Positions 55,601 to 64,000 of a stretch of DNA of 64,000 nt are shown piece after piece; positions within the stretch are counted from its first letter, which is position 1, and each line of letters opens with the position of its first letter. A program made the position numbers and the translations under genes. The notes beneath the pieces were generated by a model. It made no database searches. It was given only the letters and a program-made list of their open reading frames with translations, and was not told the DNA's origin. Origin of the DNA: Brachypterus glaber (lineage: Eukaryota; Arthropoda; Insecta; Coleoptera; Kateretidae). The DNA lies in NCBI GenBank assembly GCA_958510825.1, contig OY294048.1, positions 34,375,026 through 34,439,025 of the forward strand, given 5' to 3'.

Positions 55601-56458
55601 AAATGTGAAAAAAACGTGGTCAAAGGTTTTGACTTTTCGGCGAAGATTTCAATACATCGGCACTCTTAGTAGCACTAAGTGCCGATTTAAAAAAACTATA
55701 TAATTATTATTATAAAATAAAAAAAACTAAAAATATACCTATTTAAAAATTTTAGTTTTTATAATATTTAAAAGTATAGACAATATTCCAAAGGGGGCCC
55801 GGTACCACATGTTATGAGTACAGGGGGAGGCATGGAAATGGAAGGAAACGTCTCCAAATTACCAGCAAAGATTTTTTTTTTTGATAAATATAAATAAATA
55901 TTCTTAAGAATAATGGTTAGTACAAATTTTGGGAAAAATGTATTAATATTATTATTAATAATTATATTAATAATAAGCAAAAGTTATAGGGGCGCCACTT
56001 TTTAATACAATATAAAAAATACCTATAAAAAATAAAGTACGCGCACGAGACCAAAGAAATGTTATTTTGGAAAGTATATCGAAAAAATAATAATATTCCA
56101 CTGTAAAGATAATAAAGCTTGTTTTATGTATTTTATTTAATGGTTTATAGTCGTTTTGGGACCTTACTCAAAGGTAGTTTATGTTTATACCATATAAGAC
56201 TGTATTTAATATTACAACTAAATTTCATCGTGCTAAAATATAAATTTTATTATTTTATTTTTTTCAGGATTTAAGTTTTCTGATAAAGATGGGGGAGCCG
56301 GCTTATGCTTTTTAAATTCGGAGGATAATCTATGGTATATAAGAGGCGTGTTAAGCTCACATGATAGAAATAAGGATAAACTGACAGTTTATACAAAAAT
56401 TAGTAGATATATTAACTGGATTTCGTCGACTTTAATAAAATTATCGCTAAATAGATAG
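46615..56458 (+). CDS. secreted catalytically dead serine protease homologue, modSP-like
   Basis: Seven exons (46615-46651, 48365-48391, 48631-48759, 52652-52764, 54221-54376, 54690-54843, 56268-56458) join in phase to 268 aa. Residues 1 to about 19 form a signal peptide (MQLLTIIFAILSCFKLSQC). A single chymotrypsin-fold domain follows. KNIVNNKSFPWDVGIY replaces the R-IVGG activation site, with no Arg before the Ile. LTAARC has Arg in place of catalytic His57. FDCDIAVVKL keeps Asp102. The Ser195 motif reads DGGAGLCF, with no serine. The FPWDVGIY and GLxF patterns resemble the catalytic domain of modSP and clotting-factor-C-type proteases, but no LDLa, sushi or clip domains are present. By analogy with other serine protease homologues it may be a haemolymph cofactor or decoy in Toll or melanisation cascades; that role is inference. 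Confidence 0.86.
46752..46871. mobile_element. small foldback MITE inside protease homologue intron 1
   Basis: Ttttgttc...ccagttctgaactgg and ccggttctgaaccag...gaacaaaac are inverted. Inner cagttgc motifs also pair. Confidence 0.75.
47714..47844. mobile_element. foldback MITE inserted in a (TCTA)n tract
   Basis: Ccctgctgaaaatgacgggtc and gacccgtcattttcagcaggg are perfect inverses; acttgagcgg/ccgctcaagt pair inside. Tctatctatc lies on both sides. Confidence 0.88.
47845..48364. other. protease homologue intron 1, unassigned
   Basis: No exon or element ends recognised between the (TCTA)n run and micro-exon 2. Confidence 0.3.
48365..48391 (+). CDS. protease homologue exon 2: micro-exon
   Basis: A 27-bp exon between acceptor tttaattacag and donor gtaagt. 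It encodes CFKLSQCGEG and finishes the signal peptide; cleavage is likely near SQC. Phase 1 on both sides. Confidence 0.7.
48631..48759 (+). CDS. protease homologue exon 3
   Basis: Acceptor catttttag, donor gtaatt. Encodes CGKNIVNNKSFPWDVGIYME through FGTIVKSYIILT, the first beta-barrel strands up to the His57 motif. Confidence 0.85.
48787..48989. mobile_element. MITE, ttttcctacgacc end, copy 1
   Basis: Ttttcctacgaccta and ggttgtagaaaaa ends. Internal cagctgattttacatatctgctg is shared, inverted, with the copy at 60262-60460. Confidence 0.7.
49240..51012. mobile_element. outer foldback of a nested pair
   Basis: Ctgaaggcaaaatgggtttcaaaatgaaagc is the inverse of gctttcattttgaaacccattttgccttcag. 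The arms continue to tttgcaaatttgcatacagtt and its inverse. Encloses the 49649-50637 element. Intron between protease homologue exons 3 and 4. Confidence 0.85.
49649..50637. mobile_element. inner foldback, atcgtcggcttacaagtaaa end
   Basis: Tatcgtcggcttacaagtaaa is the inverse of tttacttgtaagccgacgata; cactaagtcc and acttagtgcc motifs repeat inside. Confidence 0.8.
51022..52026. mobile_element. foldback element abutting the previous pair
   Basis: Ggcaaaaaaatcgaaccacct pairs with its near inverse, and tggtacgccact with agtggcgtacca. A GC-rich core (ggcggcgcggcggttctgcg) lies near the centre at about 51530. Confidence 0.8.
52027..52651. other. protease homologue intron 3, unassigned
   Basis: A GC-rich island at about 52255-52310 (cgtcgcgacggtcgcc, tcgacgcgtcga) contains short palindromes. 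No ends found. Confidence 0.35.
52652..52764 (+). CDS. protease homologue exon 4: mutated His57 motif
   Basis: Acceptor cttatttttag, donor gtaaga. Encodes AARCLCDRFSGKLNEKSLFI and onward. The conserved AAHC reads AARC (cgt for cat or cac). Confidence 0.85.
52998..53045. repeat. perfect 48-bp palindrome
   Basis: From acgagattgttaaaagaagg to ccttcttttaacaatctcgt with tatatata-type centre, no mismatch, no loop. Intron between protease homologue exons 4 and 5. The left flank resembles sequence at 49900-49990. Confidence 0.92.
53246..53561. mobile_element. MITE with aacacgttaactgcca termini
   Basis: Aacacgttaactgcca and tggcagttaacgtgtt are perfect 16-bp inverted ends, 316 bp overall, with tta next to the ends. 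Confidence 0.88.
53562..54220. other. protease homologue intron 4, unassigned
   Basis: A fragment at about 54040-54125 (aagggggctcggcctggccc, tgcccccgaagtcgg) recurs near 7995-8080 and 55785-55840, so it is a dispersed repeat. No exon seen. Confidence 0.4.
54221..54376 (+). CDS. protease homologue exon 5: Asp102 region
   Basis: Acceptor tttttttag, donor gtaagt. Encodes SHFDCDIAVVKLDKELSFNA, with Asp102 retained, and YPACVDW, whose cysteine usually pairs across the domain. Confidence 0.88.
54690..54843 (+). CDS. protease homologue exon 6
   Basis: Acceptor tttttatag, donor gtaagt. Encodes TTWYQSGTKQVDLPC and FVTADKMCTKAN, the second barrel up to the cysteine before the active-site loop. Confidence 0.86.
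54994..55690 (-). mobile_element. interspersed element, copy 2 of a pair
   Basis: Reverse-orientation copy of the element at 1848-2600, including the (agac)n run at about 55526-55548. Lies in the last intron of the serine protease homologue. Confidence 0.8.
56268..56458 (+). CDS. protease homologue exon 7: mutated Ser195 motif and stop
   Basis: Acceptor tttttttcag. Encodes FKFSDKDGGAGLCFLNSEDN, then WYIRGVLSS and the C-terminal helix YTKISRYINWI, ending in tag. GDSGG is replaced by KDGGA. Confidence 0.9.
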
Positions 56459-56558
56459 TAGGTTAGGTAAAATTATAAAAATTAATTATTAAACCACTAG
56501 CGCCTTGCTGGCCACGCATAACAACAAAATTATTTTTTTTATAAATTAGGTTAACATG

Positions 56559-57140
56559 TAAACTCCGCGCATTATCTATCTGAGTTGATGGTCATTTGTT
56601 TCTTGTTATTTGGTTGGCAGAATATATTTAGTTCCTTATGTAAGGTTTTCATCTTGTTTAAATTTTATTGTCAATCAAGACATTATTTTGACATTTATAA
56701 AAAATCCAAATAATTTGCTTTAGCAAGAAGAAATAACAAGAAAAGTGCATAAAAAGAAAACTAAAGCATCAATCTATAAACATTCTGTTTAAATGAAGTA
56801 ATATAATGCAGTGCTCTATAAATTTTTGAAGTAAACACTATAACAGAGAATTTTTTGGTTAAAATAATACTGGTCCGTAATTTTATTCAGGTAATGATAA
56901 ATTTAAGTTTATAATAGCACTTTATGAATAAAAACTTACTTTTATTATAATTTTGAACAAAGTTTTACTTTTTAAACAGATTATTTGTAAGACGTAAAAT
57001 GACAGTCAATTTAACCTAAATGTTAAAAATTGTCAAAAGCACAATGGGCTACAAAAATATTACTAAAAGTCATTTTTAAACCACTAATCCTAGCTTCCTT
57101 GATCCAATTTGTTACTCAGATAGATAATGCGCCGAGTATA
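56559..57140. mobile_element. foldback element after the protease homologue
   Basis: Gcgcattatctatctgagt and its near inverse actcagatagataatgcgc bound it. Starts about 100 bp after the stop, so it may lie in the 3' UTR. Confidence 0.75.
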
Positions 57141-57144
57141 AGTA

Positions 57145-57420
57145 GAGCCCGTGTTTGTTTGTTTGTTTAACGTCGTACTATTCTACTTAATTAAGCATCC
57201 CCCAAGTCCAGGACTTTTGTAGGCTAGTAGTAAAGGAAACCACCGGCTTTAACTGACTTTCGAATCAGTTTATAGGGAGTGTCTGTGTCACCTGTCGTCT
57301 TGGCCAAATTTTATTTAGTAATTAACTAAAAAAGGCAATCGGCGCGAGTGAGAATCGAACTTTCGCTAGCCGGCGTGTCAGTTATTTTAAGCGCTACTCC
57401 GCTCGGATAAATCTCCCATG
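57145..57420 (-). mobile_element. tRNA-derived SINE
   Basis: On the minus strand: ccgagcggagtagcgctta (A-box-like) followed by agttcgattctcactcgcgc (B-box-like), as at the head of tRNA-derived SINEs. A body with gtgtcacctgtcgtc-type sequence follows and ends in an acaaacaaacaaacac run. It does not fold as an intact tRNA. Confidence 0.6.
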
Positions 57421-57954
57421 TGGAATAAAGGTTTGAAAACAAATAAAAATAATGCAACTGTGAAAACTTGTTTAGCAGCCCTATTAGGTAGCATGCTAGC
57501 AATAAACACCAAACATTCATATATTGCCTATGAATCAAATAAAAAGGTTTACTTTGTAAGATTGTACGCTGATTTTCTATCTGTATTCAGAATAACTCAA
57601 ATCGTATTAGGAAGGAAATTAACTTTTCAAAAACTCAAATTTTCAATTTATTTATTAATTTACTACATTAAAACCAAATAAGGTGAGAATTATAAGAGCC
57701 AAACAATATGCATAGTGTATATGCCCATGAGTATTCCTAGCATAACGTGTTGGATGTGCTGGTCCAAACCAAAACAAAATGTCTATAATATTTTGTTTTT
57801 AATAGTACTTTTTACGCTGAAATCAGATCTGTTTTCCGATTTTCTGTTAGGATTTAGTTATAATGTAGTAGTATGCATACACGGTGTATTTAATAACTCA
57901 GGAACCTTTAACGAGGTTTTGCTCGTAAACTAATCCTAATTAGGCCCATCTTCA

Positions 57955-58360
57955 TATGTTATTTTCATGTACTTATTTTAACCAGGGGTGTTCGAAACGG
58001 GGGGCCTTATCAGTTTTTTGTCCCAATCTTTTTTCTGTGTAACTTTTTGTAATTTTATTTTGGGAATATTATTCCTCAGGTCAAAATACATAAAAAAGGT
58101 ACTTTTGTTGTAATACTTTAGGATTAACAGTTTTCGAGAAAAATTAATTTGAAAAGGTTACCCGTTTCGCACACCCAATCTTTTTTCTGTGTAACTTTTT
58201 GTAATTTTATTTTGGGAATATTATTCCTCAGGTCAAAAAACATAAAAAAGGTACTTTTGTTGTAATACTTTAAGATTAACAGTTTTCGAGAAAAATTAAT
58301 TTGAAAAGGTCCCCCGTTTCGCACACCCCTGGTTAAAATAAGTACATGAAAATAACATAC
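57955..58360. mobile_element. TIR-bounded repeat with an internal tandem duplication
   Basis: Tgttattttcatgtacttattttaaccaggg and its inverse bound it. Inside, a 152-bp unit starting caatcttttttctgtg occurs twice (58024-58175, 58176 to about 58325) with few differences. Confidence 0.85.
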
Positions 58361-58779
58361 GAAGATAGGACTAAGATTAGTGCAAAACCTCGTTGCTACA
58401 TCTTAAAGGATTCCCGAGTTATTAAAAACCGAATTTTTTAACCACTTTCAAAGGGGCTTACCTCCCTTACAAAGCATTTTTAGACATATGTTTAGAGGAA
58501 CTTTTTGTCATATTTTATGATTTAGAATCACCCCTTAAAATTTTGGACCCTATTTCAAATACACCCTGTATATAACCTACCTATCAAGTGCTCTATAGAC
58601 TATAGTATATGGCACATACCGTGATTAGCTTACCTTATAATTTATTGTATTTAAATTGACAGTGAGCAAATTATTGTGATTTATTTTATTCTTATATTTT
58701 ATATTAAAATTATACATATATTTTTTATAATAAAAACAAATCTGTAACAATTTCGCATTATTTACATATATACTATACG

Positions 58780-59095
58780 CGCCAAAAAGGAGTAGGACAA
58801 CGATTTTTTAAATGATGTATAAATACATTTATTTATTCTTCTACTGCAATGATGTCAATAACAATTTTCGTTAGTTTTTGCAATAGACAACGTCGATTTT
58901 CAATAAATGACGGTTCTTATTCATAACCTCAAATAATATAATGGGCAATTAACCGTCAAAATGTTATGTATGTCCAAGACAGGATAGCCTTACATTTTAT
59001 TTCCGTCAAAATTAGTGTCAATCATGACGGAACCTAATAAGTAAAGTTCGTTGCTAACTTTTTGTCCCACTTCTTTGTGGCGAGCGTACTACGCT
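58780..59095. mobile_element. probable TIR element
   Basis: Cgcgccaaaaaggagtaggacaa is the imperfect inverse of ttgtcccacttctttgtggcgagcg. Short noncoding interior. Confidence 0.5.
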
Positions 59096-59122
59096 GAGCG
59101 TAGTACTACGCTCAGCGTAGTA
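59086..59122. repeat. compound palindrome tactacgctgagcgtagta
   Basis: Two overlapping palindromes (ctacgctgagcgtag, ctacgctcagcgtag) form a 37-bp self-complementary stretch. Confidence 0.85.
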
Positions 59123-59306
59123 CCGTCAATGGGGTGACTTCGGACAGTATGGGTGACTTCGGACACTTTTTCGAAAAACTCTCTGAACCAAAGCACGCAT
59201 ACGCAAGTTGTGAGGTTGAGTGCATACGTTGTGTTAGTTCAGAAAGTTTTGCGAAAAAGTGTCCGAAGTCACCCATACTGTCCGAAGTCACCCGACTTGA
59301 CGGTAC
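59120..59306. mobile_element. foldback MITE near ACAD9 3' end
   Basis: Gtaccgtcaa and ttgacggtac at the ends; ggtgacttcggacagtatgg occurs twice in each arm in inverted form. Starts 60 bp after the ACAD9 stop, reading on the minus strand, so it may be transcribed. Confidence 0.85.
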
Positions 59307-59365
59307 ATACAAATACCATTACGGGTACAATAAAACGTCATACTTACTTAAGGTCCTAATAATAT

Positions 59366-59589
59366 TCAAAAATTCCTTTTCAGCGGTGGCTCTAAGAAAT
59401 ATCCTTTAACTCCGAATAACCTTTTAGCAATAGCCTTGTGATTTTCGTCGTTGCTTACATATTGTGCGTCATGTATTTTGTTGATGTGTGTTTGTACCCT
59501 TTCTTTGGCTGAAGAACATATTGTGTTTGCTATTAGCATTTCGTAATCACTATGTTTTAATCCTATACAATATGATCTTGAGGCTCTAC
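59366..59589 (-). CDS. ACAD9: ACAD9 last coding exon
   Basis: On the minus strand: acceptor tttcttatag, 224 bp to tga. Encodes RASRSYCIGLKHSDYEMLIA, a helix with KERVQTHINKIHDAQ, and the end GYFLEPPLKRNF. Confidence 0.87.
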
Positions 59590-61510
59590 CTATAAGAAAC
59601 AAAATATATATTAGACCACCGAGTGTATACCGGGTGTCACAGATCATATGTACACCCCCTTAATTTCTGTATTTTAAATAATGAAATTTTGAAAAAAGCC
59701 CACGGCGACACTGTGTCGGCGTGGGCGTTCCCATAGCAGTGCCCGCGCTGCACACCTGTTGGCGCTGGGGTCCAGCTGTTTGGCTGTTGTGTAACAAGGT
59801 GGCTACTGCAGTTGCTTCGTATACGGTAGGGGAAAGTTCCTAACACTATAAAAAGTATCTCGTATTCGTGGTCGGGCGATTGCATGTTAAAACAATTGTG
59901 TGTGCAGGGTACTAGCTAGCACTAATAAACTGCTATTTTCGGATTGGTACTGGCGAATCAACATCCTAGTGCGTGGGCAGTGACCGTGTTAAGGGACCTC
60001 AACTTTGGAAATATAAAACAATATTGTGCTACTTCCAGTTTTAGGTTTTACCGGAAGTGCTGTCAACTTTCATATTTATAGTGTGACATCTAAATGTCTT
60101 ACATTTTCGAAATATGTAAACTTTTCTAAGAACACTGATACCACCAAGTAAAAATTACATAATAGTATATTACGCACCGAGTACGCGAACCTAGTTTTTA
60201 GTGAGAGTAAAGAAATCACCCGATGTACACTGAAATGGTTTGCGTCGAGGTGCGTATACTATTTTTCCTACGACCTAACACCTAAACATCAAAAAAACGC
60301 AAAAATCTTAAAATTAGTTTTTCAATTTGAGGTTATGTGTTTGACTTATACTAATTTTAAACAGCAGATATGTAAAATCAGCTGATCGTCATTTCCCATC
60401 CGTTGTCATAGGCAACGGATGGGAAATACGCACTAACTACAAACTAGGTTGTAGGAAAATTTCCTTACTGTAGTTTATAAGTTTTTTTCGTATTTTTTTC
60501 ATGTAGAATCACGCCTTAAAATTCTTGAACTTATTTCCAAATAACTTTGTATGAAAAGAAGTTTCTAAAAATTATTAAAATTGTCACGACTTTAATTCTT
60601 GAGGGAAATTATTAAATTTGATAAGACCATTAACGAACATTACCTTACTAATAAGAAAATTTTGACCAAAAATTTGTTTTACTCAATATAATGCGGAGTA
60701 AGGTTATTGAGTTTGGAAGGTTACAGGGCATAGCATAGAAGAACTCTATGGAGTACGGATATTACGGACTAGGTTTAAGGTAAGGATGTTCCCTAGTAAC
60801 AATTTTTGTCAAGTCTTGAGCAAGTCTAGCTGAAGATTCTTGATCAAGTATGCATCCAGATTTTGACAAATCTGACGCAAGATACTGTCGACAGATTCTT
60901 GCTCAAGAATTGTCAAAGAATTGCTGCAGATGATTCGTCAAGATTCTTAGACAAGTCTTGAGCAAGAATGTAGCAGGAAAAATTGACAAGAAATCGAAAA
61001 GCGTTCTCTATCATGATCAAATCATACTTGTTAGAGTAGGTCAAGATTCTTGACCAAGAATCTTGTCAAATTGCTTGACAAATCGCTTGACATCACTTGA
61101 CAAAGTATTGCTAAACGCTCTGCTTCCAGAATCTTGCTAAAGTCTTGCCCAAGTCTGGATACAGAATCTTGATTAATTCTCTTGCTCAAGAATTATCCAA
61201 TTCTTTACAAAGAACTTTGTCAAGTACTCTGGTCAAGAAACTTGTCCAAGTTCAATGTTACTAGGGTTATGGAGTAGAGTATGGAACAATGTTTCATTGG
61301 AACATAGTAGGAAGTTGGGATGTAAGTCTGCTGAAAAATACCAATTAATCTAATATTAAAAAAAAAAACATACTTATACATGCCGTCATGGCATAAATAT
61401 CTGCAATACATTCAGCTATTCTTCTTAAATCATTATGTTTATTTACAATTTCGCTGCCATGTCTTGCTAGTAGGCACTCGACTCCAAAACTTAGTCTTAA
61501 AACGCAATAC
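59366..61510 (-). CDS. ACAD9: ACAD9-type acyl-CoA dehydrogenase, last two exons
   Basis: Mitochondrial flavoprotein of the VLCAD/ACAD9 branch. ACAD9 is best known as a complex I assembly factor. Two minus-strand exons (61510-61374, then 59589-59366) join in phase. They give LSFGVECLLARHGSEIVNKH and DLRRIAECIADIYAMTACIS followed by RASRSYCIGLKHSDYEMLIA and NTIC. The SRASRS motif, IGL..HDxExLLANTxC and the ending PLKRNF match the C-terminal helical domain of ACAD9 more closely than VLCAD. About 118 residues are visible; the FAD-binding core and start are beyond 64000. The rest of the intron upstream of 61510 is filled with transposon remnants. Confidence 0.85.
59590..60261. other. ACAD9 intron with GC-rich island
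   Basis: 59695-59850 is much GC-richer than its surroundings (cacggcgacactgtgtcggcg). A repeat copy at about 60150-60200 (tattacgcaccgagtacgcgaac) matches 1670. No exon seen. Confidence 0.4.
60262..60460. mobile_element. MITE, ttttcctacgacc end, copy 2
   Basis: Ttttcctacgacctaaca and taggttgtaggaaaa ends, with internal cagcagatatgtaaaatcagctg. A hairpin cccatccgttg/caacggatggg lies near the right end. In the ACAD9 intron. Confidence 0.75.
60791..61266. mobile_element. element with ccctagtaaca termini filled with cttgacaag motifs
   Basis: Ccctagtaaca and tgttactaggg are perfect inverted ends. The 476-bp interior holds some twenty variants of tcttg/caaga half-sites (ttgtcaagtcttgagcaagt, gattcttgaccaag) in both orientations. 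Confidence 0.85.
61374..61510 (-). CDS. ACAD9: ACAD9 penultimate exon
   Basis: On the minus strand: acceptor tttttgtag, donor gtatgt. 137 bp, with one leading base and one trailing base completed by neighbours. Encodes the helix pair of the C-terminal ACAD9/VLCAD domain (FGVECLLARHG, RRIAECIADIYAMTA). Confidence 0.85.
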
Positions 61511-61550
61511 CTACAAAAATTTAACAATAGTGAATAACATTCACATATAA

Positions 61551-62276
61551 TACAGCCTGTTCCAGAACTCGCGTACCGAAATTTAAGAGGTGATTCTACA
61601 TCCAAAAATATGAAAAAAAGGTTGGTCCGGAAATGAGCCCTAAGGGAGCTACGGCCCTTCGAAGCTGACGTATTGAATGGGGAACAAAAAAAAGCACCAA
61701 TAAAATTTTAATGCTGCAGGGTGATTCTTCATTTAAAACTGAGCAAAAAAGTATTATACACCAAAACACCTAAATTTAATATTAAAGGAGTAATAGCCTT
61801 TTAAAAAGTAACGTTTTTGGTGGCACAAAATGTTACTTCCTCTTAATTGCATTTTTTTTTGATAACGGTTGCTCCTACAGTGTTACACTATATGATATTT
61901 TATATGTATTTTTACTCTAGAAATCTATATTTTTTACAACAAATCCAAAAAACATACACAAAGAAAAGTTTGGGGCAAAAATGTTTTAAGCCTCATATAT
62001 TTTGTCCGTCTGGGCACGCCTCTGGATAAATTAAAAAAATAAATTAACATAAACTTATTGCCCTTATTAATACTAGTATACATGCAAAAGCTCGCCGCTC
62101 TAGCTTAAACGGTACCCGAGTTATTAATTAAAAACCTTATTTTTATTACAATTTTAAAGGGCCCTAGATCCCTTAGGGCTCATTTCCGGACCAACCTTTA
62201 TAGAAACATTTTTCATATTTTTGGATGTAGAATCACCTCTTAAATTTCGGTACGCGAGTTCTGGAACACCCTGTAT
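61551..62276. mobile_element. TIR element, tacagcctgttccagaactcg end
   Basis: Ccagaactcgcgtaccgaaatttaagaggtgattctac and its near inverse bound it, with aaggttggtccgg/ccggaccaacctt inside. Same family as 8728-9690. Begins 40 bp upstream of the ACAD9 penultimate exon (minus strand). Confidence 0.85.
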
Positions 62277-62597
62277 AAAACAAAAATTTAACATTTTTTG
62301 TAAAAAAACTATATTTTTTTTAATGAGGAGTTAAAAGTTAAAAAAAATTGGATCTGGTAAATCTGGTAATACAGAACCTGCCAAAAGTCCGCCCCCTGCC
62401 TTTAACTTTTAAACGGCTTTAATAAAAAGGGGTTAAGATATCATTTTAAAACTTTTTAAAATTCTCTATTAGCCACATATTTTTACTTTTATTTGTAACT
62501 CCACCCCTAAGAGGCGGGGGGTAGTTCCCGTGAAAATTGGTATATTTTTAAGGTTGCTAAAAGTGAATCTGATAATAAAATAGTAATTTATAATAAA

Positions 62598-62709
62598 AGG
62601 GCAAAAAGTTAAGTTTTTCGATTGAGTAGGTTTTTAGAAGCCGAGGGCCGGCCGATCGGGCCGGCCCGAGGGTAATAAACCTACGAAATCGAAATTTAAC
62701 TTTTTGCCC
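62598..62709. repeat. hairpin with ggccggccgatcgggccggcc core
   Basis: Gggcaaaaagttaa and ttaactttttgccc form the base of the stem; a GC-rich palindromic core sits at the tip. A related gggcgaaaa/ttttcgccc hairpin lies at about 63210-63260. Confidence 0.8.
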
Positions 62710-64000
62710 GTGTATTGTACAATATTTTTTATTCGATTGTTACTAATTATAATAAATTATTAAAATATACTTAATTTTAAATTGCAATCCAATCAAATCG
62801 CTAAAAAAACAATTGAATCGTTTCTTTTGCGTGCGGTTTCATTTTCAAATTAAAAAAGGTACCGCTTGGTGATTAGTTTCTGTTAAAATGTGTCTGTTAT
62901 GAAAATAGTAATACTTCTGAACCGTTCTATGAATATTATAATTATTGAAATTGATTTTACAATTGAAATTTTGTGTTTTTAATTTATTTTAGTGGATGAA
63001 TACAGATTAATCAGTTAACATATATTTTGAGGTTATGTTATAGAAGAAATTTTTATTTTGTACGAAATGTTTATAATAACTGTATCTGGTCAAAAAGAAC
63101 AGTTAGTTCAAGACCAAAAGGGACCTAAAGGTCATATTTCTTTATAAATATTACAGTAAAGGTAAAGCATCTTCTTTTAAAAAGCATAAAAATAACAAGT
63201 TTTAGTTAGCGGGCGAAAAAAACTTTTTGGCCCTGGGCCACAAAGTTGAACTTTTCGCCCGTAAAACATGAACAAAAAATGTCTCTTTTAGAATCAATCG
63301 AATAAAAAATCCATTTTACGCGCGGATGTGAAAAATGGGAAAGTACTTTTACTGGGCAGTGTATTAATATTTAGCAAAAGCTAGCTTCGGTTAAAAGTTT
63401 GAGATCGGTCGGTTAAAAAAAAATTCTTAATTCTGATTGACCTCTAGACCACATCCTTTAATATTTTCCAATTAATAAACAAATATCGGGACTCGGACTT
63501 TAAATAAAAACACTAAGTTTTATGCACTAGCGACGTTTCGTCTTTAATCAAGACTTTATCAAGCTAAAAGAGAGAAAAAAAACATATTTGGTATTTAATA
63601 AGATTTCTTATACTCTTCCAATAATTATTAAGTAGAAGTTAATTGACACGCTATTCATTAAGGGGTACGTGTAGGAGGGGGGGGGGGGTAATAAAAATAA
63701 AAAAAGAATTAAAAAAAATAATGATTGGAGAGATTGAAAAAAGAATCATGTAACCTAGCCTTTTGATGGGTAGTGATTTTTTTTCTCTTTATTTTTGTTT
63801 TTGTTGTTTGTTTTTTTTTTGTGTTTTTTTTTTTAGTTGATAGTTCGCGATGTGTTAAATGTATTCATTTTTTATATGATAATATGTTGGTATTTAGCTT
63901 TTGCTATTTTATTTTATATAAAGGCGCCTTCAGCATTTGTTTTTCATATAAATATAGTTCACTATAGTCAACCAAGAATACATATAGGTGTTCTTGTGAT
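62710..64000. other. ACAD9 upstream intron, unassigned
   Basis: Holds a related hairpin at about 63210-63260, a gacgtttcgtctttaatcaagac motif at 63531 typical of dispersed insect repeats, a G-run at 63678, and a T-rich end. No further ACAD9 exon recognised. Confidence 0.35.

Noticed and set aside
46615..56458. Active serine protease
   Set aside because: No His at position 57 and no Ser in the 195 motif in the best-supported exons.
57330..57410. Functional tRNA gene
   Set aside because: Box-like motifs exist, but the acceptor and anticodon stems do not pair; it fits a SINE head.
59637..59885. 82-codon minus-strand frame in a GC-rich island
   Set aside because: Falls in the ACAD9 intron between two well-supported exons; no acceptor or domain seen.
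59366..61510. VLCAD identity for the minus-strand dehydrogenase
   Set aside because: The IGLxxxDxExLxANTxC stretch and the PLxR-type ending fit ACAD9 better; the N-terminal part needed to be certain is outside the window.

Overview
The window is nuclear DNA of an insect. It is AT-rich, its genes are split by GT-AG introns, and it is crowded with small inverted-repeat transposons. The protein set (a Tejas-type piRNA factor, a FUN14 protein, a modSP-like serine protease homologue and an ACAD9-type dehydrogenase) fits Holometabola. A repeat-rich beetle is my guess, but no marker in the sequence proves the order.

Layout. (1) Positions 658-27730, plus strand: at least ten coding exons of a Tejas/TDRD5-type LOTUS-Tudor protein. 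The gene begins upstream of the window. All ten exons join in phase to give 1515 residues: the end of an extended LOTUS domain, a second LOTUS domain, one extended Tudor domain, and a long disordered tail with a hexapeptide array. (2) About 27731-37400: intergenic, almost wholly foldback and TIR elements. (3) 37421-41628, plus strand: a complete four-exon FUN14-domain (FUNDC1-like) mitochondrial membrane protein of 167 aa, with a probable 5' UTR exon. (4) 42119-43379: decayed non-LTR retrotransposon pieces. (5) 46615-56458, plus strand: a complete seven-exon secreted serine protease homologue of 268 aa that has lost His57 and Ser195. (6) 59366-61510, minus strand: the last two exons of an ACAD9-type acyl-CoA dehydrogenase; the rest lies beyond position 64000.

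The four genes do not look functionally linked. Most other sequence is self-complementary: I count more than thirty foldback or TIR elements, several nested and some over 1 kb. The most striking is a foldback with about 583-bp arms, flanked by 12-bp direct repeats, in the last intron of the Tejas gene. A transposon-defence gene therefore carries a potential source of long double-stranded RNA. Exon borders were set by splice consensus and phase, with no transcript data. Repeat borders are read by eye and may be off by some bases.
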